Origin: JAPLGZ01 sp038318235
GTDB taxonomy: Bacteria; Chloroflexota; Anaerolineae; Caldilineales; Caldilineaceae
Direction of reading: 5' to 3'
Assembly: GCA_038318235.1 (NCBI GenBank)
Contig: JBBQBY010000206.1
Coordinates: 1 to 11,519, forward strand
DNA: 11,519 bases
The number at the start of each line of letters is the position of its first letter. The stretch's first letter is position 1. This document shows, piece by piece, positions 1 to 6,213 of this stretch. Both the position numbers and the translations under genes were made by a program. The notes beneath the pieces are model-generated. The model saw nothing but the letters and a program-made list of their open reading frames with translations. It ran no database searches and was not told where the DNA came from.

Positions 1-174
1 CCGGCAACCTTTACGACCAGTGTGACTGCAACATCAGACCATGAACTCAGCGGTCTGGCCAAGGCGCAGGTGCTCCGTTCGGATTTCAATCTGAACATTC
101 CCAATGTGCCAAGCGTTGCCGATGTCACCGAAGAAGTGCAACTGGAATTGCAATTTGTGGCCAAAGCCGAATAA
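1..174 (+). CDS. YceI-like family protein, C-terminal fragment
   Basis: Frame 1 is open from the first base to a TAA at 172-174 and gives the last 57 residues of a protein whose start lies outside the window. The segment contains LTVTA-style beta strands (TTSVTATSDHELSGLAKAQV), then RSDFNLN, a short VPSVADVTEEV loop and a final strand LELQFVAKAE. RSDFxxN followed by a 'v.d.V.v.l.l.f.a' ending is the usual close of the YceI lipid-binding lipocalin-like beta-barrel. Members bind isoprenoid-type lipids and are usually periplasmic or exported. The signal peptide would be upstream and cannot be seen. The gene converges on the ABC operon. The family call rests on a short tail, so it is moderate. 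Confidence 0.65.
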   Translation, partial: PATFTTSVTATSDHELSGLAKAQVLRSDFNLNIPNVPSVADVTEEVQLELQFVAKAE

Positions 175-210
175 GCGGAGCACTACAGATAAATACAGCC
201 ATTATATAAA

Positions 211-319
211 AAAGCGGTGACACAGAGATCGCAGAGGGGTCACAGAGCACACGGAGAAAACGCAAAAACGATTGGCTTTTCCTCTGTGTGACTCTGTGAC
301 TTCTCCGTGCTACCGCTTT
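211..319. repeat. Long imperfect inverted repeat (CACAGAG/CTCTGTG family) between convergent genes
   Basis: The outer arms are exact (AAAGCGGT at 211-218 and ACCGCTTT at 312-319). The interior continues with imperfect pairing: CACAGAG at 221-227 and 241-247 and GCAGAGG at 231-237 face CTCTGTG at 282-288 and 292-298, and ACGGAGAA at 251-258 faces TTCTCCGT at 301-308. RNA from either strand could fold into a long hairpin. It fills the gap between the YceI-like stop and the ABC stop, so it may act as a two-way terminator, but there is no clean U-tract. I recall similar ACAGAG/CTCTGTG repeats in the intergenic spaces of many environmental bacteria. That it is a dispersed repeat is inference from one copy. 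Confidence 0.7.
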
Positions 320-330
320 GACGCTTCCTC

Positions 331-2199
331 TTAAATCTGGTGCTGCACCTGTGTCCCGGCAAACTGATGATGACAGAGCCGCGCATAATAACCGCCGAGC
401 GCCAGCAACGCGGCATGATCGCCGTCTTCCACGATCTTGCCGCGCTCCATCACGATAATCCGGTCGGCGCCGCGCACCGTGCTCAGGCGATGGGCGATGA
501 CCATGCTGGTGCGCGTGCGCAGGATACGGGCCAAGGCGTCTTGGATCAAGGCTTCCGTTTCCGTATCGATGCTGCTGGTCGCTTCGTCCAGCACGAGCAC
601 AGCGTTGGGGCTGAGGGCTAATGCTCGCGCTAAGGCCAATAACTGGCGTTGCCCTTGCGACAAATTAGCGCCACCTGGCAACACTTGGAAATCATACCCG
701 CCGGGCAGTTGCTCGATAAAGCGCGCCGCATTGCTGAATTCTGCCGCCTGGTGAATCTCTTCGTCGCTGATATCGCTGCGATAGAGCGCGATATTATGCC
801 GAATCGTACCAGCCAGGGTAACCGCATCCTGCGGCACCACCGTGACGGCGCGCCGTAAGTCGTCTAAGCTCAACTCGCGAATGTCAATGCCGTCCAGCAA
901 CACTTCACCCTGGCGCGGGTCATAATAACGCGCGAGCAGACTGACCAAGCTCGACTTGCCAGCCCCGGTTGCCCCGACAATCGCCACCGATTGACCAGCC
1001 GGGATATGCAGTGAAACCCCGCGCAGCACCGGTTCGTCGGGATTATAGAAAAAATGCACATCCCGAAATTCGATATCGCCCCGCACGGCAAGCAGCGGTG
1101 TCGGGTTGGCGGGCGCCTGCACCACCGACGTGCGCTGCAACATGCGATAGATGCGTTCGGCGGCGCCCAGAGCGATCTGGATCGTATTGTATTCCTGTGA
1201 CAAATTTAACACGGGTTGAAACGCCCGATCGGTGTATTGGGTAAACGCGACCAGCGTGCCCAACGTGGCCCAACCGGCCAATACGCCCTTGCCGCCCCCA
1301 TATAAAATTAAGCCCAAACCAAAGGCGGCCAAAATTTCTTGCACCGAGAGGAAGACGGCGCTGTGACGGCGGAGCACAATCAGGGCATCCCGATAGCGGT
1401 TATTGTAGATATCAAATTCTTGTTCGCTGTCGGCTTCATGGCCAAAGAGCTGAACAACCGTCATGCCATGCAGATGTTCGCTCATAAAGGCGCTGATGCG
1501 GGCCAGGGCCGAGCGTTCACCGCTCGAAGAATTACGAATGCGCTGGCGAAAGTAGCGGGTCACCAACGAAACAATCGGCAGTACGGCCAAGGCGAGCACG
1601 GCCAGCCGCCAGTTTGTCACAAACATCACCACCACGATCACGACGAGCGTCACGCCTTCGACCAGGATGACCACGACGCTGCTGGAGAGCATCGCATTGA
1701 CGCTCTCAATATCGCTGGTCAGGCGCGCCACCAATTCGCCGGTGGACGTGCCGGTCAGGAAGCCATGATCCTGGGTCAAAATATGATCGAAGAGCCGCGT
1801 GCGCAGATCGGTCAGGGCGTTCTGGGCGGCCTTTTGCAAATAGTAGGTGTAGGCAAAGGTCAGAATAAAAGCGGCGACGGCCGTTGCGCCATATAAAAAG
1901 GTGATGCGCCATAAAGCGCCGGTCTCGCCGCGCGCGATCGGCCCATCAATCGCCTGTTGTAGCAGGTAAGGCGGGATCACATTGGACGCGGCCGTGCCCA
2001 ACATGAGCACGAACGCCAACGCCATCCAGCGCCAGTAGGGGGCCATCGCAATGCCGATCAAGCGAAAGAGCGCGGCGTCCTGGCTAACGTTGTCGCCGGG
2101 GGCGTTGCTGGTCGGCGTTGAACTGGGCTGCGCGGCCTGGGCGGCCAACTCACGCTGTTTGCGTTTTGTGCTTGCCGTCGAAATTTTAGTGCTTGCCAT
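331..2199 (-). CDS. ABC exporter half-transporter, consensus-site subunit of a heterodimer
   Basis: This is a 622-residue type-I exporter half-transporter with an N-terminal membrane domain (about 45-340, six helices) and a C-terminal ATPase domain (about 375-610). Visible motifs are Walker A GATGAGKS at 409-416, Q-loop Q457, signature LSQGQ at 513-517 (consensus LSGGQ), Walker B VLVLDE with D538 and catalytic E539, D-loop SSID, and switch H570 in IAHR. A basic Ser/Thr/Gln-rich tail of about 40 residues precedes the first helix. I start it at ATG 2199 because GGAGG lies 9 nt upstream. A longer in-frame start at 2259 would sit deep inside the preceding gene. It overlaps that gene by 14 nt, so translation is probably coupled. 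By family (BmrC/BmrD, TM287/288), it exports a drug, lipid or peptide. The substrate is not shown. Confidence 0.95.
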   Translation of the reverse strand: MASTKISTASTKRKQRELAAQAAQPSSTPTSNAPGDNVSQDAALFRLIGIAMAPYWRWMALAFVLMLGTAASNVIPPYLLQQAIDGPIARGETGALWRITFLYGATAVAAFILTFAYTYYLQKAAQNALTDLRTRLFDHILTQDHGFLTGTSTGELVARLTSDIESVNAMLSSSVVVILVEGVTLVVIVVVMFVTNWRLAVLALAVLPIVSLVTRYFRQRIRNSSSGERSALARISAFMSEHLHGMTVVQLFGHEADSEQEFDIYNNRYRDALIVLRRHSAVFLSVQEILAAFGLGLILYGGGKGVLAGWATLGTLVAFTQYTDRAFQPVLNLSQEYNTIQIALGAAERIYRMLQRTSVVQAPANPTPLLAVRGDIEFRDVHFFYNPDEPVLRGVSLHIPAGQSVAIVGATGAGKSSLVSLLARYYDPRQGEVLLDGIDIRELSLDDLRRAVTVVPQDAVTLAGTIRHNIALYRSDISDEEIHQAAEFSNAARFIEQLPGGYDFQVLPGGANLSQGQRQLLALARALALSPNAVLVLDEATSSIDTETEALIQDALARILRTRTSMVIAHRLSTVRGADRIIVMERGKIVEDGDHAALLALGGYYARLCHHQFAGTQVQHQI

Positions 2200-4033
2200 C
2201 GGTGATTGCCTCCGCCGCTTGTTCCATTTCGCGCCGCACCATCGCGGCATAACGACCATTCATCGCCATCAATTGCAGATGATTGCCCCGTTCCACAATC
2301 TCCCCTTCGTCGAGGACCACAATTTGATCCGCATGCTCCACCGCTGACATCCGCTGGCTGACAATAATACAGGTGCGTCGCATTTCCGGCTGGTGCATCG
2401 CCGGTTGTTCGGTTACTGGCTGGGTCGCCAGCGCTTGAGTAGATGCAGGTTGGCTGGGGGTTGCTTGGCTGGATGAGGTCTTGCGTAATTCGCTAATGAT
2501 TTCGCCGGCCGTTTTCATATCCACGCTGGCCAATGCATCGTCCAAGATTAATACTTTGGGGCTGCGCACCAAGGCCCGAGCCAGCGCCGCGCGCTGCTTC
2601 TGACCACCCGACAAGGTGGCCCCGCGTTCGCCGACGACGCTATCTAAGCCTTTGGGCAATTGTGGCAGATCGTTGCTCAAGCGCGCCCGTTCCATGGCCT
2701 GATAAATTTCCGGGTCAACCGTCTCTGGCCGCCCCAGCGCAATGTTGCGACGCAGTGGCATACTGAACAACAACGATTCCTGTGGCACATAGACGACTGC
2801 TTGGCGCAACGAAGCCAATTTGATCGTGCGCAGATTATGCCCATCTAGGCGAATTTTGCCCTCATCGGGGTCATGGATGCGCCCGAGCAGGCTGATCAAC
2901 ATACTTTTGCCCGAGCCGGTTGGGCCGACAATGCCCAATGTGCTGCCCGCTGGTACGTCTAAGTTAATATTGCGCACGACCCAGCGGTTCTGATCGGCGG
3001 CCCACACACTGACATGATCAAAGTTCAGATGGCCCACCAAGGCTGGCGAACTGGCTTCTGGTGTGTCAACAATTTTGGGCCAGCGGTGCAATACTTCCCC
3101 AATCCGACCGGCGGCTGCGCTGCCCTGTTGCAACCGTTCAAACGCACCTGTAATCTGGCGGGTGGCGCTATTGAGCAACCCCAGATAAACGATAAACTGG
3201 ACATATTGACCCACCGTCAGCTGATGATTGATGATCATCAGGCCACCCATCAGCACAACCGCTGTGGCGGCCAGGCGGACCACCAGACTGGGCAACGGTG
3301 AAATGCCACCCGACTGGAGCACAAAGGTCAAGTTCGTCTGGACATACGCGCGATTGGTCTGCTTAAAGGCGACGCCGACCGCTTGCTCTTGTGCATAGGC
3401 GGCCAACATGCGGGCTGCGCTTAGGTGCTCTTGCGTAAAGGCCGATAAACGGGCCATTTCTTGTTGCACACGCGTAAAAGAGTGCTCTAGAATGGAGCCC
3501 ATCCGAACTTGAGCCGCCACGCTAATGGTTAACGTGACGACAACGATCACAGCCAACGTTGGGCTGGTCACCGCCATCAGCGCGCAGCCGATTAACAATA
3601 AAAACAGTGAATGAATCGACATCTGAAAGCCGGCGCTGTAAAACCGCCAAATGAAGATAAAGTCGCTGGTGGCGCGTGAGAGCAGATCACCGGTGCCATA
3701 TTGCTGCCGCGTCTCCATATCAAAGAGCAGCAGCCGATGAAAGAGATCCTGGCTCATCTGGTAGGTGACACCCGCCGCTACCTCACCTGTGAGCATGCGC
3801 AATTGATAACGAAAAATCGCCAACGTAGCCGACAAACCGACCAACCCCAATGAATAGAGTGCAAGCTTCTGGGCCGTCACACCAGCCGTGAGCGCATCGA
3901 TGCCCCAGCCGAGCAGTGTTGGACTAAACGCACTCGCACTCGCGCCAATAAAAGCAAAGAGCGTCCCTAAGATCATCAAACGACGATACGGGCGCATGTA
4001 CGGTAATAAAAACTGTAAGCCGCTATGTTGCAT
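2186..4033 (-). CDS. ABC exporter half-transporter, degenerate-site subunit of a heterodimer
   Basis: This 615-residue type-I exporter half-transporter has a membrane domain at about 10-320 and an ATPase domain at about 335-605. Walker A is GPTGSGKS (370-377), the Q-loop is Q418, and the signature LSGGQ is intact (474-478). Two catalytic positions are changed: Walker B ends LDD, so D499 replaces the catalytic Glu, and the switch-loop reads VSQR, so Q560 replaces His. This Asp/Gln pair is the hallmark of the degenerate site in heterodimeric exporters such as TM287/288. A low-complexity Gln/Pro/Thr/Ser insert of about 33 residues (519-551) sits between the D-loop and the switch strand. The start is supported by AGGAGG seven bases before ATG 4033. 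It is first in the operon, overlaps the second subunit by 14 nt, and has a promoter candidate just upstream. Confidence 0.95.
   Translation of the reverse strand: MQHSGLQFLLPYMRPYRRLMILGTLFAFIGASASAFSPTLLGWGIDALTAGVTAQKLALYSLGLVGLSATLAIFRYQLRMLTGEVAAGVTYQMSQDLFHRLLLFDMETRQQYGTGDLLSRATSDFIFIWRFYSAGFQMSIHSLFLLLIGCALMAVTSPTLAVIVVVTLTISVAAQVRMGSILEHSFTRVQQEMARLSAFTQEHLSAARMLAAYAQEQAVGVAFKQTNRAYVQTNLTFVLQSGGISPLPSLVVRLAATAVVLMGGLMIINHQLTVGQYVQFIVYLGLLNSATRQITGAFERLQQGSAAAGRIGEVLHRWPKIVDTPEASSPALVGHLNFDHVSVWAADQNRWVVRNINLDVPAGSTLGIVGPTGSGKSMLISLLGRIHDPDEGKIRLDGHNLRTIKLASLRQAVVYVPQESLLFSMPLRRNIALGRPETVDPEIYQAMERARLSNDLPQLPKGLDSVVGERGATLSGGQKQRAALARALVRSPKVLILDDALASVDMKTAGEIISELRKTSSSQATPSQPASTQALATQPVTEQPAMHQPEMRRTCIIVSQRMSAVEHADQIVVLDEGEIVERGNHLQLMAMNGRYAAMVRREMEQAAEAITDGKH
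2209..2213 (-). promoter_or_regulatory. Shine-Dalgarno GGAGG setting the start of the second ABC gene
   Basis: On the minus strand GGAGG is followed by nine bases and ATG at 2199. It lies inside the last codons of the upstream ABC gene, which ends at 2186. It favours the 622-residue start over the upstream in-frame ATG at 2259, which has no comparable site. Confidence 0.75.
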
Positions 4034-4040
4034 AAGTATC

Positions 4041-4046
4041 CCTCCT
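4041..4046 (-). promoter_or_regulatory. Strong Shine-Dalgarno AGGAGG for the first ABC gene
   Basis: On the minus strand AGGAGG stands seven bases before ATG 4033. This fixes the start of the first ABC subunit. Confidence 0.8.
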
Positions 4047-4052
4047 TTGTTA

Positions 4053-4080
4053 ATTTTACATCAAAAGTATAATCTGTCCA
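4053..4080 (-). promoter_or_regulatory. Candidate sigma70-type promoter for the ABC exporter operon
   Basis: On the minus strand, TGGACA (4080-4075, 5/6 to TTGACA) is followed after 16 bases by TAAAAT (4058-4053, 5/6 to TATAAT). The start point would leave a leader of about 14 nt containing the AGGAGG site. An overlapping TATACT at 4071-4066 is an alternative -10 without a good -35. This was identified by eye only. Confidence 0.4.
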
Positions 4081-4187
4081 GCTAGTAAACATGGAAAAGG
4101 CCATTTATTTGATGGTTGATTGGTACAAATGCTAAATTATTGTAAAATAACTGCACACTTTTCCCATCCAAAAACTAAAGAAGCCGC

Positions 4188-4282
4188 TGTCAACGGATTT
4201 GGGGAGCAGATGGAGCAGAGGGAAACAGCAAAGACTTTGGGTGCAATCTATCCGCTCAATCTGCTCCCCAAATCCGTTGACA
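4188..4282. repeat. MITE-like element: perfect 24-bp inverted arms around a 47-bp centre
   Basis: Positions 4188-4211 and 4259-4282 are exact reverse complements over 24 bases. After one mismatch (4212/4258) a further 4 bp pair (4213-4216 with 4254-4257). Each arm ends outward in CCGTTGACA, so a consensus -35 hexamer TTGACA points out of both ends (4277-4282 on plus, 4193-4188 on minus). No reading frame fits inside. It lies in the 308-bp divergent spacer 4034-4341, which otherwise holds only the ABC promoter and A+T-rich sequence. Long arms and a small non-coding centre fit a palindromic dispersed repeat or non-autonomous element. No clear target duplication is visible. Confidence 0.7.
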
Positions 4283-4341
4283 ATCGCCCTCTCACTTACC
4301 GCCAACCAATTTGATTTGTTAACATTTTCAGGAAAAATATC

Positions 4342-5079
4342 ATGGCCACGCAATCCTACGTTCCTGTCCACGTGTCGCAAACGATCCTTGACCGTTTCAA
4401 AAAATTGCCGGTTGCCACGATCTGGCATCATGTTGTCCGGGATGCGGGGGTGCCGCTGCCTTTTATGGAAAACGTACATTTGTGGACGCCCGGTCAACGG
4501 CTGGCGGCGCGGGCGCAGACGTTACGTTTTCTGCCGCCGCGCCCCGATCTGCTAAGCGAGGTGCGGCAAGGCGAAAATTCACCCGAGTATCGGGCGATGG
4601 CGCGCTGCGGTCCGGGCGATGTGCTGGTCGCCGATATTATGGGCAACCAACGTTCGTGCATCTTTGGCGATGTCAAGGCACTCCACCTCAAAATGAATCG
4701 GGCCGATGGGATTGTCACCGATGGTGCGATCCGCGATCTGGACATTATGGAAATGGAAAATTATGGGCTGACGATCTATGCCCAGGCGCGCACGCCCTAT
4801 GCCTCAGAACCGTGGGCGACACCCGCCGAGGAGCATGTGGACATTCAATGTGGTGGCGCACTGGTGCGGCCTGGCGATGTGTTGGTGGGTGACGGCGATG
4901 GCGTCGTCGTCGTGCCCTCATGGTTTGCCGCTGAATGTGTCGAAATTGTCGAAGAGCACGAGGAAGTTGAGGCCTACATCAAGCAGAAGATCATGGCCGA
5001 AGGTGTGTCGCCAGGCAAATATTACCCGCCAACGCCAGAAATGTGGACGGAGTATCGGGCGTGGAAGCAGGGCCGTTAA
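4342..5079 (+). CDS. RraA-like / HMG-CHA aldolase-fold protein
   Basis: The protein has 245 residues and belongs to the RraA-like superfamily, formerly mis-named demethylmenaquinone methyltransferase. Members are class-II-type divalent-metal 4-hydroxy-4-methyl-2-oxoglutarate aldolases and oxaloacetate decarboxylases, or RNase E inhibitors. Supporting motifs are GPGDVLVADIMG (90-101), the D110-X20-R131-D132 pyruvate/metal-binding signature inside DGIVTDGAIRDLD, and VRPGDVLVGDGDGVVVVP (175-192). The position after R-D-X2, usually Glu or Asp, is Ile135. At 245 residues it is longer than the roughly 160-residue E. coli RraA, having an N-terminal extension and a Tyr/Pro/Trp-containing C-terminal tail, which fits the enzyme branch better than the RNase E regulator. 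The start ATG has a modest AGGA at 4330-4333. It stands alone, divergent from the ABC operon. The substrate is unknown. Confidence 0.85.
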   Translation: MATQSYVPVHVSQTILDRFKKLPVATIWHHVVRDAGVPLPFMENVHLWTPGQRLAARAQTLRFLPPRPDLLSEVRQGENSPEYRAMARCGPGDVLVADIMGNQRSCIFGDVKALHLKMNRADGIVTDGAIRDLDIMEMENYGLTIYAQARTPYASEPWATPAEEHVDIQCGGALVRPGDVLVGDGDGVVVVPSWFAAECVEIVEEHEEVEAYIKQKIMAEGVSPGKYYPPTPEMWTEYRAWKQGR

Positions 5080-5116
5080 TGTCACTGCTTAAGCCACCCG
5101 GCGGAAAGATAATTGT

Positions 5117-5146
5117 TTGCCTTTCGATAAATGGCAATGGTAAAAT
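5117..5146 (+). promoter_or_regulatory. Candidate promoter of the toxin-antitoxin remnant
   Basis: TTGCCT (5117-5122, 4/6) and TAAAAT (5141-5146, 5/6) are 18 bases apart. The expected start point falls at the edge of the palindrome at 5153-5172. The -35 is weak. Confidence 0.35.
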
Positions 5147-5152
5147 GATCAA

Positions 5153-5172
5153 TAACACGCCATAACGTGTTA
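5153..5172. promoter_or_regulatory. Palindrome, possible operator of the antitoxin
   Basis: TAACACG (5153-5159) and CGTGTTA (5166-5172) are perfect 7-bp arms around CCATAA. The site covers the predicted transcription start and ends 29 bases before the antitoxin ATG at 5202. Antitoxins often bind such palindromes to repress their own operon. This one could equally be a small RNA hairpin. Confidence 0.35.
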
Positions 5173-5201
5173 AGGTTGAGTTATTCCGAAAGAGGTGAAC
5201 C

Positions 5202-5473
5202 ATGACGCTAGCCACAACCGCGGCATTTATTTCAACGGTAAACGCCGATCATACAATCAATTGCCAGAAGAGATACCAGTGGGCGCAAAGGTTGCTGTTT
5301 TTTTAATGCCTGCAGAGGAGCTAATGCCAGAACGAAGTATTCGACACGCTCGTTTTGAAAAGGTAATGGATGCCATTCGTGCGGCAATGGCGGAAGGCTT
5401 CTCGGCGCCGGTGATTAGCGATGTGGAATTAAAGGCAAGGATCAAGCGGGCTCGTCAGGCGGCCAAAGGGTAG
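5202..5473 (+). pseudogene. Antitoxin-like small protein, probably frameshifted near codon 7
   Basis: The best start is ATG 5202, with AGAGG six bases upstream. That frame (MTLATTAAFIS...) stops after 34 codons. The frame that continues to TAG 5471-5473 reads GIYFNGKRRSYNQLPEEIPVG and onward, ending in a basic helix KARIKRARQAAKG. It can start only at a GTG (5195) that overlaps the Shine-Dalgarno site. Adding one C after 5219 (CCC instead of CC) would join both halves as MTLATTRGIYFNGKR..., which looks like the N-terminus of small antitoxins paired with PIN toxins. The long frame contains 'LPEEIPVGAKVAVFL', a typical 'lPeg..V.v' strand of such proteins. It is followed after 16 bases by a PIN-domain remnant. 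I infer a one-base deletion. The alternative is a functional GTG start giving 92 residues. Confidence 0.6.
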
Positions 5474-5487
5474 CGAATCAGGATTCG
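5474..5487. promoter_or_regulatory. Small hairpin over the toxin ribosome-binding site
   Basis: CGAATC and GATTCG form a perfect 6-bp stem with a two-base loop. It contains the only AGGA (5480-5483) before the PIN start at 5490 and begins directly after the antitoxin stop. It could limit toxin translation unless ribosomes arrive from the antitoxin. A two-base loop is strained, so the real fold may be shorter. Confidence 0.3.
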
Positions 5488-5489
5488 TT

Positions 5490-5593
5490 ATGCGGATTGT
5501 GCTTGATACAAATCAATTAGTGCGAGCCTTGATGCGTCCACCGCAACTTGCCACCTTCCTGATGGCTTGGGAATCAAGCCGATTTACAATCCT
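5490..5593 (+). pseudogene. PIN-domain toxin (COG1569-like), truncated after about 35 codons
   Basis: MRIVLDTNQLVRALMRPP is the start of a PIN-domain ribonuclease toxin. D6 in LDTN is the first metal-binding acidic residue. The match continues to about AWESSRFTIL. After that the frame runs on to a stop at 5693 with sequence unlike a PIN domain, while another frame begins to read as TnpB. A complete member would have about 140 residues and three or four acidic catalytic residues. Only the first is left, so this is a dead fragment. The likely cause is insertion or deletion by the mobile elements that follow. The antitoxin-like gene lies 16 bases upstream. Confidence 0.75.
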
Positions 5594-5872
5594 TTGGCGG
5601 AAAACCCACGATGTTTACTCGACCAGCAAATCGACATTTCCGGTATCATCTGGAATCATTCGATTGCACTGCATCGTCGCTACTATCGGTTGACCGGTAA
5701 GGGCTTGAAAATGTATGTGCTGATGAAGCATCTTGCCAAACTCAAGCAGCTGCCCAAGTACGTTTATTGGGGCAAGGTTGGTTCCCAGGCGATTCAGGAC
5801 ATCACCCAGCGCATTGACAAAGCGTACAAACTGTTCTTTGGCAATCTGAAGCGCAAGGTGCGTACCAGTCCC
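5585..5872 (+). pseudogene. IS200/IS605-type TnpB (OrfB) fragment, N-terminal domain only
   Basis: In the second frame the sequence reads LLDQQIDISGIIWNHSIALH and then RRYYRLTGK, KHLAKLKQLPKYVYW, GSQAIQDITQRIDKAYKLFF and NLKRKVRTSPP. This is the N-terminal helix-turn-helix region of TnpB, an RNA-guided nuclease of IS605-family transposons and the ancestor of Cas12. The RuvC-like nuclease and zinc-ribbon parts, about 250 further residues, are absent. The frame ends at a TGA (5888-5890) just after the sequence turns into ISAs1. Neither the natural start nor the right-end guide-RNA region is present, so it cannot be active. Boundaries are approximate: the left edge blends into the PIN fragment near 5580-5600 and the right edge lies near 5870-5880. 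Confidence 0.75.
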
Positions 5873-5873
5873 C

Positions 5874-6101
5874 CAGGCTTGGCAGATTGAGAACCGTAAT
5901 CACTGGCGTCGCGATGTCACGTTAGGCGAAGATGCCTGTCACGTCACCACCGGCCAAGTCCCACAAGTCTTGGCTGCCCTCAATAATACTGTCTTAGCCC
6001 TCGTTGACCACCTGCGCTTACCTAATTTAACTCAGGCCATCTGTCAATTTGCGGCCTGTCCGGCGTTCGCCCTTGACTTGCTCCTTAAACCCTTCGTATA
6101 G
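5874..6101 (+). pseudogene. ISAs1-family transposase fragment, C-terminal end
   Basis: In frame 3 the sequence reads WQIENRNHWRRDVTLGEDAC, then HVTTGQVPQVLAALNNTVLA, and ends in LLLKPFV with TAG at 6099-6101. 'IENR.HW.RDV..GED' is the conserved C-terminal block of ISAs1 transposases, and the Glu of IENR is the last residue of the DDE triad. Only about 75 residues remain of roughly 370. The left edge is fused to the TnpB fragment. The terminal inverted repeat of the element follows two bases after the stop, so the right end is intact while everything upstream has been lost. Confidence 0.85.
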
Positions 6102-6102
6102 T

Positions 6103-6119
6103 ACTTTCGCATAGCCCTG
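6103..6119 (-). repeat. Right terminal inverted repeat of the ISAs1 remnant
   Basis: Read on the minus strand it is CAGGGCTATGCGAAAGT. It matches the left end at 10571-10587 (CAGGGCATCGCAAAAGT) at 13 of 17 positions, including the first six and last four bases. It lies directly behind the ISAs1 transposase stop, as expected for the right end. Confidence 0.75.
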
Positions 6120-6136
6120 CTACACAACAGAAATGC

Positions 6137-6165
6137 TTGCATCGACTTCAGGCTTATGCTATGAT
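6137..6165 (+). promoter_or_regulatory. Candidate extended -10 promoter of the LysM lipoprotein gene
   Basis: TTGCAT (6137-6142) and TATGAT (6160-6165, 5/6) are separated by 17 bases, and TG at 6157-6158 makes an extended -10. It lies between the ISAs1 right end and the gene, giving a leader of about 40 nt. Confidence 0.55.
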
Positions 6166-6213
6166 GCCCAGTGTTAATTGTCTGTCCATGGATTATAGAG
6201 GAAAACGGTGCCT

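Noticed and set aside
1339..1896. Plus-strand 185-residue frame rich in His, Gln and Ala
   Set aside because: It is the antisense shadow of the ABC transporter gene, whose motifs are clear on the minus strand.
331..2259. Second ABC gene starting at 2259
   Set aside because: This start lies 74 bases inside the preceding gene without a ribosome site, whereas ATG 2199 has GGAGG at a good distance.
4188..4282. Rho-independent terminator
   Set aside because: The loop is 47 bases, no T-run follows, and the site lies between divergent genes where no terminator is needed.
5585..5890. A TnpB RNA-guided nuclease with its guide RNA
   Set aside because: Only the N-terminal helical part remains. The RuvC and zinc-ribbon regions and the right end of the element, where the guide RNA would lie, are missing.
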